Part shown: positions 1 to 6,038 of the stretch, in pieces | How positions within the stretch are numbered: position 1 is the stretch's first letter | Layout: the number at the start of each line of letters is the position of its first letter | NCBI GenBank assembly: GCA_035506135.1 | Contig: DATJPY010000136.1 | Span: 1 to 14,787 of the forward strand | Length of the DNA: 14,787 nucleotides | Direction: 5' to 3' | Origin: DATJPY01 sp035506135 | Lineage (GTDB): Bacteria; Myxococcota_A; UBA9160; PR03 | Program-made: the position numbers and the translations under genes | Notes under the pieces: generated by a model | Database searches by the model: none | The model's input: only the letters and a program-made list of their open reading frames with translations | What the model was told of the DNA's origin: nothing

Positions 1-20
1 CTCCGAGGAGACCGAAGCAG

Positions 21-308
21 GTGGCGCCCGCTCCGTCCGCTCGAGCCGCGCTGCGCGTCGAGGGCGATCCCGCGCCCTGTCGCTGCACGTGCGGCAGTCT
101 GCTGGCGCGCTGGGTCTCCGGCGGTGTCGAGATCAAGTGTAGGCGGTGCAAGCGCACGCAGGTGATCCCGCTCGACGCCGAGCCTCCCGCAGATCCCATC
201 TTCCAGAGGCCAGAGGTCGCGAACCCAGAGCCCCAACTGCCTCGAACCGCTCGAGGCCGAGGGGCCCCATGCGACTGCCGTTCCGCAAGACCTGGATCCT
301 CTTCGTGA
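21..308 (+). CDS. Small Com-like zinc-ribbon protein (hypothetical)
   Basis: Encodes a basic 95-residue protein. Residues 20-52 resemble the zinc knuckle of the Com family (phage Mu Com, an RNA-binding translational activator): a cysteine cluster, then GSLLAR, then VEIKCRRCKR. The first cluster is CxCxC (CRCTC) rather than the usual CxxC, so the metal ligands are uncertain. The second, KCRRC, is canonical. The C-terminal 40 residues are proline- and arginine-rich and low in information. The GTG start at 21 has GAGGAG ten bases upstream; a start before the window edge cannot be excluded. The 3' end overlaps the next gene's start by 40 bases on the same strand, which suggests co-transcription and possibly control of that gene's translation. 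No phage genes are near, so this looks like a chromosomal relative and not a Mu remnant. Existence of the gene is moderately supported; function is inference from family resemblance. Confidence 0.5.
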   Translation: MAPAPSARAALRVEGDPAPCRCTCGSLLARWVSGGVEIKCRRCKRTQVIPLDAEPPADPIFQRPEVANPEPQLPRTARGRGAPCDCRSARPGSSS

Positions 309-1627
309 CCCTGATCGCCGCCGCGACGACGGCTGCGCCCGCGCGATCGGACGACGCGACCGATCGCGACACGGCCCAGCAGGACCGCATCGACGAGCTC
401 GAGAAGAAGGTCGACGTGCTCACCGACGAGCTCTCGCGGATGCGCACCGAGCAGGCGGTGCCCGAATCCGGGAGCCTGCAGAGCTTCGCCGGCATGGGTC
501 CTGCCGCCTCGAAGGTGTACGGGATTGCCAAGGGCCTCTCGATCGGCGGCTACGCCGAGGGCTACTACGCGCACCTGTTCAGCAACAAGAACCAGAACCC
601 GAACGGCGATCCCCAGGGTGCGGCGTCGATGACCGACGCGCTGCGCACCGTTCTCTACGTCGGATACAAGTTCAACGAGAACCTCGTGTTCAATTCGGAG
701 TTCGAGTGGGAGCACGCGGGCGTGAGCGACGACTCCGCGAAGTTCGACGTGGGCGGCGAGGCGATCGCCGAGTTCGCCGCGCTCGACTGGCGGCTGCGCC
801 CGTGGGCGACGCTGCGCACCGGGCTGATGCTGCTCCCGATCGGCTTCATCAACCAGGTGCACGAGCCGCCCTTCTTCAACGGCGTGAGCCGCCCCGAGGT
901 GGAGCAGGTCATCATCCCCACCACGTGGCGCGAGAACGGCGTCGGGCTGTACGGCGACATCAGCGAGAACGTCTCCTACAGCGCCTACCTGGTGACCGGC
1001 CTCGACTCGCTCGGCTTCGGCCCCGACGGCATCGCGGGCGGCCGTACGCTCGGCAACCAGTCGCGCGCCGAGGACGTGGCCGGGGTGGTGCGCGTCGACT
1101 GGCGGCCGCCGCTCGAGGGCGTGCTGCTCGGCGGCTCCCTCTACGGCGGCGGCGCCGACCAGGGCCGCAGCGGCTTCGGCGACGCCAAGCTGATGCTCTG
1201 GGAGCTTCACGCGCAGTACCGCTGGCAGGGACTCCAGCTCCGCGCGCTCTACACCCAGTCGTTCATCGATGGGGCGAGCAAGGTCACCCGGGCGCTCGTC
1301 GACCGCGGCGACCTGGATCCGGGCCAGGTCGTGGGCAACGAGCAGCTCGGCGGCTACGTCGAGGCCGCCTACGACGTGATGCCGTTCCTCGGGCTCTCGA
1401 GCGACTGGTCGCTGACGCCCTTCTTCCGCGTCGAGTACTACAACACGCAGCAGAGCGTCCCGTCGGGCTTCGACCGCGACAAGAGCCAGGAGGTCTGGCT
1501 CTTCACGCCGGGGATCGGCTTCAAGCCGACCCCGAACGTGGTCTACAAGCTCGACTTCCGCAGCTTCAATCCGGCGCAGGGCAAGACGACGAACCAGGTG
1601 GAGCTTGGCTTCGGCGTGGCGTTCTAG
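269..1627 (+). CDS. Outer-membrane porin-like beta-barrel protein with N-terminal coiled coil
   Basis: A 452-residue secreted protein. The start is ATG 269 because it gives a clean Sec signal peptide (basic MRLPFRK, hydrophobic ILFVTLIAAATTAA, cleavage near APARS). The frame stays open upstream to 146, but that part has no signal-like sequence. Residues about 30-65 have a heptad-like pattern (QQDRIDELEKKVDVLTDEL) typical of the short coiled coil before some trimeric porins. The rest alternates short amphipathic strands rich in aromatic residues and glycine, and the protein ends in phenylalanine (ELGFGVAF), the usual outer-membrane barrel signature. It resembles phosphate-selective-porin/DcaP-like barrels, but no substrate can be assigned. 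Its last 23 bases overlap the FMN-binding gene, so it probably serves the flavin operon, for example as a channel for a redox substrate. That role is inferred. Confidence 0.82.
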   Translation: MRLPFRKTWILFVTLIAAATTAAPARSDDATDRDTAQQDRIDELEKKVDVLTDELSRMRTEQAVPESGSLQSFAGMGPAASKVYGIAKGLSIGGYAEGYYAHLFSNKNQNPNGDPQGAASMTDALRTVLYVGYKFNENLVFNSEFEWEHAGVSDDSAKFDVGGEAIAEFAALDWRLRPWATLRTGLMLLPIGFINQVHEPPFFNGVSRPEVEQVIIPTTWRENGVGLYGDISENVSYSAYLVTGLDSLGFGPDGIAGGRTLGNQSRAEDVAGVVRVDWRPPLEGVLLGGSLYGGGADQGRSGFGDAKLMLWELHAQYRWQGLQLRALYTQSFIDGASKVTRALVDRGDLDPGQVVGNEQLGGYVEAAYDVMPFLGLSSDWSLTPFFRVEYYNTQQSVPSGFDRDKSQEVWLFTPGIGFKPTPNVVYKLDFRSFNPAQGKTTNQVELGFGVAF

Positions 1628-2165
1628 CGCGCTGCTCGGCGCCTGTGCGCTGGCGCTCGGCGCGACGGCGCCGGGCGCCAGCGCGGGCGTCTTCATGACC
1701 CAGGCCGACGCGCTCGCCTGGGCGTTCCCGGACGCCGACCACGTCGATCGCAAGAGCTTCGCGCTTTCCGACGAGCAGCTCGCAAAGGTGGAGGCGCTCG
1801 CCCAGTCCAAGCTCGACTCGCGGCTGGTGACGCTCTATACCGGGCTGCGCGGCGGCCAGGTGCTCGGCTACGCGCTGATCGACCTGCACACCGTGCGCAC
1901 GCAGACGGGGGCGTTCCTGGTCGTGATCGGACCCGATGGAAAGCTCGCGCGGCTGCGGGTGATCGCGTTCCACGAGCCGCAGGAGTACCTGCCCCCGGAG
2001 CGGTGGCTCGCCCAGTTCGAGGGCAGGCAGGCCGGCGATTCGCTGCGCGTCGGGCACGAGGTGCACGGCATCGCCGGCGCCACGCTCTCGTCGGAGGCCG
2101 TGACCGGCGCGGTGCGCCGCTCGCTGGCGCTCCAGGCCGTCCTGCTCGGCCCCGGTCATCGCTGA
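1605..2165 (+). CDS. Periplasmic FMN-binding-domain protein (covalent flavoprotein)
   Basis: A 186-residue exported protein with one FMN-binding domain of the type in NqrC, RnfG and NosR. The start is TTG 1605: it gives a good signal peptide (SSALLGACALALGATAPGASA) and has GGTGGAG just upstream inside the end of the porin gene. The body contains a beta-rich segment (GQVLGYALIDLH, then GAFLVVIGPDGKLARLRVI), a WLAQFEG segment and, near residue 158, AGATLSS. In this family the threonine of (S/D)GATxS/T carries FMN through a phosphoester bond made by ApbE; here that is Thr160, with alanine in place of the usual Ser/Asp two residues before the GA. An ApbE gene lies two genes downstream, so modification in cis is likely. 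The protein probably shuttles electrons in the periplasm. The gene ends in tandem stops, TGATGA. Confidence 0.88.
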   Translation: MASAWRSSALLGACALALGATAPGASAGVFMTQADALAWAFPDADHVDRKSFALSDEQLAKVEALAQSKLDSRLVTLYTGLRGGQVLGYALIDLHTVRTQTGAFLVVIGPDGKLARLRVIAFHEPQEYLPPERWLAQFEGRQAGDSLRVGHEVHGIAGATLSSEAVTGAVRRSLALQAVLLGPGHR

Positions 2166-2233
2166 TGAACTTCGCTCGGCTCCGGAGACTCCGCCTCGCT
2201 GCGCGTCGGCCGACTCTCGAATCGGCCTGCTAG
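2165..2233 (+). CDS. Possible 22-residue linking ORF between the FMN-binding and membrane-protein genes
   Basis: The ATG at 2165 shares its A with the TGA stop of the FMN-binding gene. The frame closes at TAG 2231-2233, two bases before the GTG start of the next gene. This geometry could pass terminating ribosomes across the 70-base gap by reinitiation. The predicted peptide is arginine- and leucine-rich and unremarkable, so if translated it would act as a relay rather than a product. It may equally be chance. Confidence 0.2.
   Translation: MNFARLRRLRLAARRPTLESAC
2180..2227. repeat. Palindromic segments in the FMN-binding/membrane-protein gap
   Basis: The 70-base gap holds a perfect palindrome, CTCCGGAG at 2180-2187. 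It also holds a hairpin-capable inverted repeat, GGCCGA at 2208-2213 with TCGGCC at 2222-2227 and an 8-base loop, ending eight bases before the GTG at 2236. There is no T-tract, so it is not a standard terminator. It could fold over the start region of the next gene, or belong to a dispersed intergenic repeat; the window has no second copy to compare. Confidence 0.4.
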
Positions 2234-2235
2234 CC

Positions 2236-2778
2236 GTGCGCTTCGTCGTCACCGGCGAGTGGAATCGCAACCGCCTGCTCCAGGTGATCGTCGTGATCTA
2301 CTGCGTCTACGTCGGCCTCCTGTGGGTCACGAACGCGCTGCTCTACTTCGAGAAGATGAGCCTCTCGCCGGCCTCGGTGGTCCGCTACTACCTCGGCTCG
2401 GAGGCCGACTTCACGGCGCCTCGCTCGTACCCCGGCATGCTCGAGGTCTCGCACTTCCACCTGTTCGCGATGGGGATGCTGCTGCTCGTGCTGACGCACC
2501 TCGTGCTCTTCATCCCGGCCCGCGGCGCGGTGAAGGCGTGGCTGATCGCGATCCCCTTCGCGTCGGCGCTGCTCGACGAGGGCTCGGGCTGGGGGGTGCG
2601 CTTCGTCCATCCGGGCTTCGCCTGGCTGAAGGTGATCGGATTCGTGTCCTTGCAGGCGAGCCTCGCGACGCTGATCGGCGTCTCGCTCTGGGCGGTCCTG
2701 CGCGGTACCTCCGAGAACTACGTCGGCGGCGTCGCGGACGACGACGAGGACGACGCGATCGGGTCCGATCCGCCTTGA
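2236..2778 (+). CDS. Four-helix inner-membrane protein with conserved-looking histidines, flavin operon component
   Basis: A 180-residue integral membrane protein that I cannot assign to a named family. Hydrophobic helices lie near residues 13-36, 73-95, 98-115 and 128-152. The N-terminus is short and basic, and the C-terminus is a very acidic tail (ADDDEDDAIGSD). His73 and His75 (SHFHLF) sit at the start of helix 2 and His88 (LTHL) in its middle; these could bind heme or a metal, or contact quinone, but no known cytochrome b pattern is complete. It sits between a periplasmic FMN-binding protein and its ApbE transferase, and its stop codon overlaps the ApbE start. By analogy with other extracytosolic flavin systems it is the likely inner-membrane partner passing electrons to the flavoprotein (inference). 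The GTG at 2236 is taken as start because the first residues read directly into helix 1; no Shine-Dalgarno is visible. Confidence 0.75.
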   Translation: MRFVVTGEWNRNRLLQVIVVIYCVYVGLLWVTNALLYFEKMSLSPASVVRYYLGSEADFTAPRSYPGMLEVSHFHLFAMGMLLLVLTHLVLFIPARGAVKAWLIAIPFASALLDEGSGWGVRFVHPGFAWLKVIGFVSLQASLATLIGVSLWAVLRGTSENYVGGVADDDEDDAIGSDPP

Positions 2779-3791
2779 GGGCGCAGCTCGCGGCGGCGCT
2801 CGCGCTCGCGGGCGCGGCAAGCGCCCTCGCGGCGGCCCCGCCGCCGGTCGAGGTCGGCGACGGCCGCTACGTGATGGGGACGCTGCTCGCCGTCACGCTC
2901 GAGGCGCCGGATCGCGAGCGCGGACGGGCGCTGCTCGAGCGCCTGTACGGGACCGCAGAGCGCCTCGACCACGCCCTCACGCTCTTCGATCCGGCGAGCC
3001 CGCTCTCGCAGCTCAATGCGCGCGCCGGCGCCGGCCCGCAGACGGTGGATCCGGCCCTCGCCGACGTGCTCGCGGAGTCGATCGACTTCTCCCGCCGCAC
3101 GCGCGGCGCCTTCGACGTGAGCGTGGGGCCGCTGATGGCGCTCTGGCGCGCCGCGGCGGCGCGCGGGTCCCCGCCCAGCCCCGCCGAGCTCGCGCGAACG
3201 CGGGCCCGGGTCGGGTCCGACGGCCTGCGCGTGCTCTCGCCGACCCGTGCGGAGATCGTCCGAAGCGGCGCCGCCGTCGATCTGGGCGGCGTCGCCAAGG
3301 GCTACGCGCTCGACCGCATGCTCGAGGGGCTCCGCGCCGACGGCGTGGCGAGCGCGCTGCTCGACTTCGGCGAGAGCAGCTTCTGGGCGGTCGGCGCGCC
3401 TCCGGGCGAGGAGGGCTGGCGGCTCCTGGTGCGGCGGCCGGACGCCGGGTTCGCCGGCATCGCGACCCTGCGCGACCGCGCCATCTCGGTGTCGGAGAGC
3501 TTCGGGGAAGCGTTCGAGATCGGCAGCCGGCGCTACGGGCACGTGATCGACCCGCGCACCGGACGCCCGCTCGAGCGAGCCGCCCTGGCGATGGTGCTGG
3601 CGCCGACCGCCGCCGAGGCGGAGGCGTGGAGCAAGGCGCTGCTGCTGCTCGGGCCGCGCGCCGGGCTCGCACTGCTGCAGGCCGAGCCCGGCTGCGAGGG
3701 CCTGCTCGTCGAGGCAGGAGGACGCCTCCACGCCTCCCGCGGATGGCAGGCGGAGACCCGCTTCGAGACCGCGCCCGAGGGCCTTCGGTAG
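2775..3791 (+). CDS. apbE: FAD:protein FMN transferase (ApbE family), exported
   Basis: Transfers FMN from FAD to a threonine of partner flavoproteins, a magnesium-dependent reaction done outside the cytoplasmic membrane. The 338-residue product fits the family. The TTG start at 2775 overlaps the previous stop as TTGA and gives a signal peptide (RAQLAAALALAGAASALAAA). Family landmarks in order are RYVMGT near 35, a D-x-x-SPLSQLNA segment near 75, FDVSVGPLMALW near 114, DLGGVAKGYALD at 169-180, and HVIDPRTGRP from His256 with Asp259 in the magnesium region. SKALLLLG follows near the C-terminus. Unlike many relatives, the segment before HVIDPRTG reads ISVSES instead of a T/S-SG turn. The likely substrate is the FMN-binding protein two genes upstream. 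No terminator is evident after the stop, and the next gene appears to have its own promoter. Confidence 0.93.
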   Translation: MRAQLAAALALAGAASALAAAPPPVEVGDGRYVMGTLLAVTLEAPDRERGRALLERLYGTAERLDHALTLFDPASPLSQLNARAGAGPQTVDPALADVLAESIDFSRRTRGAFDVSVGPLMALWRAAAARGSPPSPAELARTRARVGSDGLRVLSPTRAEIVRSGAAVDLGGVAKGYALDRMLEGLRADGVASALLDFGESSFWAVGAPPGEEGWRLLVRRPDAGFAGIATLRDRAISVSESFGEAFEIGSRRYGHVIDPRTGRPLERAALAMVLAPTAAEAEAWSKALLLLGPRAGLALLQAEPGCEGLLVEAGGRLHASRGWQAETRFETAPEGLR

Positions 3792-3799
3792 GCCCGTCG

Positions 3800-3835
3800 G
3801 ACCCGTTGACGAGAAGACCCGGGTCGGTGCACGCT
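3800..3835 (+). promoter_or_regulatory. Candidate promoter with internal palindrome upstream of the hydroxylase gene
   Basis: TTGACG at 3806-3811 is a good -35 box. With an 18-base spacer it is followed by CACGCT at 3830-3835, a weak -10, ending six bases before ATG 3842. The spacer contains the perfect 10-base palindrome GACCCGGGTC at 3816-3825. A further GACCCG at 3800-3805 lies on the other side of the -35, so the box is bracketed by repeated half-sites, as expected of a repressor operator. The palindrome is directly visible; promoter and operator roles are inferred. Confidence 0.45.
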
Positions 3836-3841
3836 GGGCCC

Positions 3842-3898
3842 ATGGCCCTCTCGCCTGGCAACGTGCTCGGGCGCCTCGATGCACCGGGGCAGGCGTGA
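3842..3898 (+). CDS. Possible leaderless 18-residue upstream ORF
   Basis: Starts at ATG 3842, six bases after a candidate -10 hexamer, and stops at TGA 3896-3898. The stop overlaps the GTG start of the hydroxylase as GTGA. The peptide begins MALSPGNVLGRL and has no run of a single regulatory amino acid, so attenuation by charged-tRNA supply is not suggested. If translated, it would couple hydroxylase translation to a leaderless message. Its length is small enough that chance remains likely. Confidence 0.3.
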   Translation: MALSPGNVLGRLDAPGQA

Positions 3899-4578
3899 GC
3901 GCGCCCGCGGTGGACCTCGCCCGCCCGGCGCTCGGCGCGAACCCGGCCTCGCTGCGCGAGGCGCTCCCGGTCTTCCTGCGGCACGGCAGCCCGCGCATCC
4001 TGATCGCGGCGCTCGTCCTGGCGCTCGGCGCCCGGCTCTCGCTCGGCGGGTGGTCGCCCTGGGACCTCGTGCCGGCCGCGGTCGTGTTCGCCTACTGGCC
4101 GCTCCAGGAGTGGCTGATCCACGTCTTCATCCTGCACGCGAGGCCGCTCCGGCTCTTCGGGCGGAGCGTCGACTTCCGCGTGCCGCGCAAGCACCGCGCG
4201 CATCACCGGGACCCGTGGCGCCTCGATCTGCTGTTCATCCCGATGCACTCGTTCCTCTACAGCGTGCCGCTGCTCGCGGTGCTCTGGCTCTCGCTCGCGC
4301 CGACGCGGGCGCTCGCGCTGACCGGCCTGTCGATCCATCTCGCCCTCACGCTCCACTACGAGTGGGTCCACTTCCTGATCCACACGCGCGTGTCACCCCG
4401 CAGCCGCGCCTACCAGCGCCTGTGGAGGAACCACCGGCGGCACCACTTCAAGAACGAGCACTTCTGGTACGGGGTCACCATGCTCGCCGGCGACCGGCTC
4501 CTCGGGACGGGGCCGGAGCTCCAGGCCGTGCCCACCTCTCCGACGGCCCGGATGCTCGAGGGCGAAGCCAGCCCCTGA
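3895..4578 (+). CDS. Fatty acid hydroxylase / sterol desaturase family membrane enzyme
   Basis: A 227-residue membrane protein of the di-iron fatty-acid-hydroxylase superfamily (PF04116 type), which oxidises lipids, sterols or carotenoids at the inner membrane using O2. All histidine boxes are visible: HVFILH (Hx4H), HRAHH (Hx2HH) followed by RDP, a middle HYEWVHFLIH, and HRRHHFKNEHFWYGV near the C-terminus. Hydrophobic helices lie around residues 33-50, 58-80, 112-130 and 138-155. The spacing and short length resemble carotenoid/short-chain hydroxylases more than eukaryote-type sterol desaturases, but the substrate cannot be read from sequence. The GTG start at 3895 overlaps the stop of a possible upstream ORF and has a weak purine-rich GGGGCAGG before it. 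The next gene, a methyltransferase, may act on a related small molecule, but it appears to have its own promoter. Confidence 0.88.
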   Translation: MSAPAVDLARPALGANPASLREALPVFLRHGSPRILIAALVLALGARLSLGGWSPWDLVPAAVVFAYWPLQEWLIHVFILHARPLRLFGRSVDFRVPRKHRAHHRDPWRLDLLFIPMHSFLYSVPLLAVLWLSLAPTRALALTGLSIHLALTLHYEWVHFLIHTRVSPRSRAYQRLWRNHRRHHFKNEHFWYGVTMLAGDRLLGTGPELQAVPTSPTARMLEGEASP

Positions 4579-4635
4579 GCGCGCGGCGCGGCGGCTTCAT
4601 ACAACTTCACACGCCGGAACGACGCGCGAAACGCC

Positions 4636-4649
4636 GAGGCTCTAGCCTC
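4636..4649. promoter_or_regulatory. Inverted repeat overlapping the -10 region of the methyltransferase gene
   Basis: GAGGCT and AGCCTC form an inverted repeat separated by CT. The right half contains TAGCCT (4643-4648), a -10-like hexamer that ends six bases before ATG 4655. No clear -35 box stands 17-18 bases upstream. A protein bound to the palindrome would block the promoter. The repeat is visible; the regulatory role is inference. Confidence 0.35.
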
Positions 4650-4654
4650 CGCGC

Positions 4655-5302
4655 ATGCTCGAACGCTTCTTCGCCCAGTTCGCGAGACCGCACGGCCCCC
4701 TCGGTCACGTCGCCGGGTGGCTGATGGCCCGCAAGAACCTCGCGCTGAACGGCTGGATCGCCGAGCTCGCCGACGTCGGTCCCGGCGATCGCGTGATCGA
4801 GGTGGGCTTCGGGCCCGGCCTCCTGGTCGACCGGCTGGCGGCGCGCGCCGAGCACGTGGCCGGCGTCGACTGCTCCAAGGCGATGCTGCGGCAGGCGCGC
4901 CGCCGCAACCGGAGGGCCATACGGGAGGGACGCGTCGACCTGCGCTTCGGCAGCGTCGGCGAGCTGCCCTTCGCCGACGAGAGCTTCACGCGCGCGTGTA
5001 GCGTCAACTCGCTGCAGTTCTGGCCGTCGGTGGAGGACGGGCTCGGCGAGCTCCGCCGCGTGCTCGCCCCGGACGGGCGGCTCGTGCTGGCGCTGCGCAT
5101 GCACCGCGAAGGGGCCGGACGCTTCGATCGCTCGCGCTTCGGGATGAGCGAGGAGCGTGTCGGCGAGATCGCGTGGAGCCTCGAGTGCGCGGGGTTCGAG
5201 CGGGTCGCCGTGAGGTGGCGGGACTTCGGCAGCGAGACGATCGCCGCGCTGCGGGCGCATCGAGCGCTCGAGCGGAGCGCGTCGCGCTCGATCCCCGCAT
5301 GA
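4655..5302 (+). CDS. Class I SAM-dependent methyltransferase (UbiE-like fold)
   Basis: A 215-residue soluble methyltransferase. S-adenosylmethionine motif I is VIEVGFGPG at residues 47-55. The acidic ribose contact is in GVDCSKAML near residue 75, the adenine-site region is FGSVGELPFAD, and ACSVNSLQFWPS follows, typical of the UbiE/small-molecule methyltransferase group. The post-motif LGELRRVLAPDGRLVLAL is also standard. The acceptor is unknown: the N-terminal residues MLERFFAQFARPHGPLG recall enzymes acting on lipid or quinone-like substrates, but that is weak. The ATG start at 4655 has no Shine-Dalgarno at useful distance and lies six bases after TAGCCT, fitting leaderless translation. It is flanked by a lipid-oxidising membrane enzyme and a two-component system, neither of which fixes its role. 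Confidence 0.85.
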   Translation: MLERFFAQFARPHGPLGHVAGWLMARKNLALNGWIAELADVGPGDRVIEVGFGPGLLVDRLAARAEHVAGVDCSKAMLRQARRRNRRAIREGRVDLRFGSVGELPFADESFTRACSVNSLQFWPSVEDGLGELRRVLAPDGRLVLALRMHREGAGRFDRSRFGMSEERVGEIAWSLECAGFERVAVRWRDFGSETIAALRAHRALERSASRSIPA

Positions 5303-5309
5303 ACTCCGC

Positions 5310-5315
5310 TATAGA
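5310..5315 (+). promoter_or_regulatory. Candidate -10 box for a leaderless response-regulator mRNA
   Basis: TATAGA stands in GC-rich sequence between the methyltransferase stop (5302) and the GTG at 5322, leaving six bases before the start codon. There is no Shine-Dalgarno between them. A recognisable -35 is missing at the expected distance, so an alternative sigma factor or a weak promoter is possible. Confidence 0.45.
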
Positions 5316-5321
5316 TCGGTC

Positions 5322-6038
5322 GTGGGCGAGCGAATCCTGCTGATCGAGGACGACGAGAGCCTGGCGGCGATGCTGGGCGAGTACCTCGGCGGCGTCGGCT
5401 TCGAGGTGACCGCGCGGCCGGACGCGGAGAGCGGGCTCGCGGCGCTCGGGAACGCCCGCAGCTTCGACGCGCTGATCCTCGACGTGATGCTGCCCGACGT
5501 CGACGGCTTCGAGGTCTGCCGCCGCGTGCGCGCGCGCAGCCCGGTGCCGATCCTGATGCTCACCGCGCGCGGCGAGGAGACCGACCGCATCGTGGGCCTC
5601 GAGCTCGGCGCGGACGACTACCTGCCGAAGCCGTTCAACCCGCGCGAGCTGCTCGCCCGGCTGCGCGCGATCCTGCGCCGGCAGCGCGGCGCCGAGCCGA
5701 CCTCCGTCCTGCGCTTCGGGCGCCTCGAGATCGACCGCGACGCCCGATCGGTCCGCGTCGACGGCGCCGAGCGCCTGCTCACCAGCCACCAGTTCGAGCT
5801 GCTCCTCGCCCTCGCCGAGAACCCGGGGCGCGTGATGTCGCGCGAGGCGCTGCTCGAGCGGGTGCGCGGCGACTCGCTCGAGGCGTTCGATCGCAGCGTC
5901 GACGTGCACGTGTCGCGCATCCGCGCCGTCATCGAGGACGATCCGCGACACCCCCGCCGCGTCATCACCGTGCGCGGCGCCGGCTACGTCTTCGCGCGGA
6001 ACCAGGACGGCCGCTCTGGGCTCGTGGCGGGCGGTTGA
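5322..6038 (+). CDS. OmpR-family response regulator, CpxR-like
   Basis: A 238-residue two-domain transcription factor. The receiver domain (about 1-118) has the acidic pair Asp10-Asp11, phosphoacceptor Asp54 (LILDVMLPD), Thr81 (LMLTARGEE) and Lys103 (DYLPKPF), all intact. The C-terminal winged helix (about 130-230) has the LTSHQFELLLALAENPG, VMSREALLERV and DRSVDVHVSRIR segments of OmpR/PhoB DNA-binding domains, ending in GAGYVFAR. Domain order, length and the CpxA-like partner suggest the CpxR envelope-stress subgroup; the regulon cannot be seen. The GTG at 5322 begins the protein exactly at the first beta strand (GERILLIEDD). The stop overlaps the kinase start (TGATG), so the pair is translated together. 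Confidence 0.94.
   Translation: MGERILLIEDDESLAAMLGEYLGGVGFEVTARPDAESGLAALGNARSFDALILDVMLPDVDGFEVCRRVRARSPVPILMLTARGEETDRIVGLELGADDYLPKPFNPRELLARLRAILRRQRGAEPTSVLRFGRLEIDRDARSVRVDGAERLLTSHQFELLLALAENPGRVMSREALLERVRGDSLEAFDRSVDVHVSRIRAVIEDDPRHPRRVITVRGAGYVFARNQDGRSGLVAGG

Noticed and set aside
146..268. N-terminal extension of the porin frame
   Set aside because: It contains no signal peptide and is arginine/proline-rich. ATG 269 begins a standard signal sequence.
21..308. Phage Mu com-mom remnant
   Set aside because: No mom-like gene or other phage gene follows; the next genes are bacterial envelope and redox genes.
2180..2227. Rho-independent terminator after the FMN-binding gene
   Set aside because: The inverted repeats are not followed by a T-run and lie inside an operon.
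2718..4383. Overlapping minus-strand frames of 426 and 456 codons opposite apbE and the hydroxylase gene
   Set aside because: Shadow frames: low-complexity Arg/Ala/Pro translations, no starts with ribosome-binding sites, and clear genes on the plus strand.
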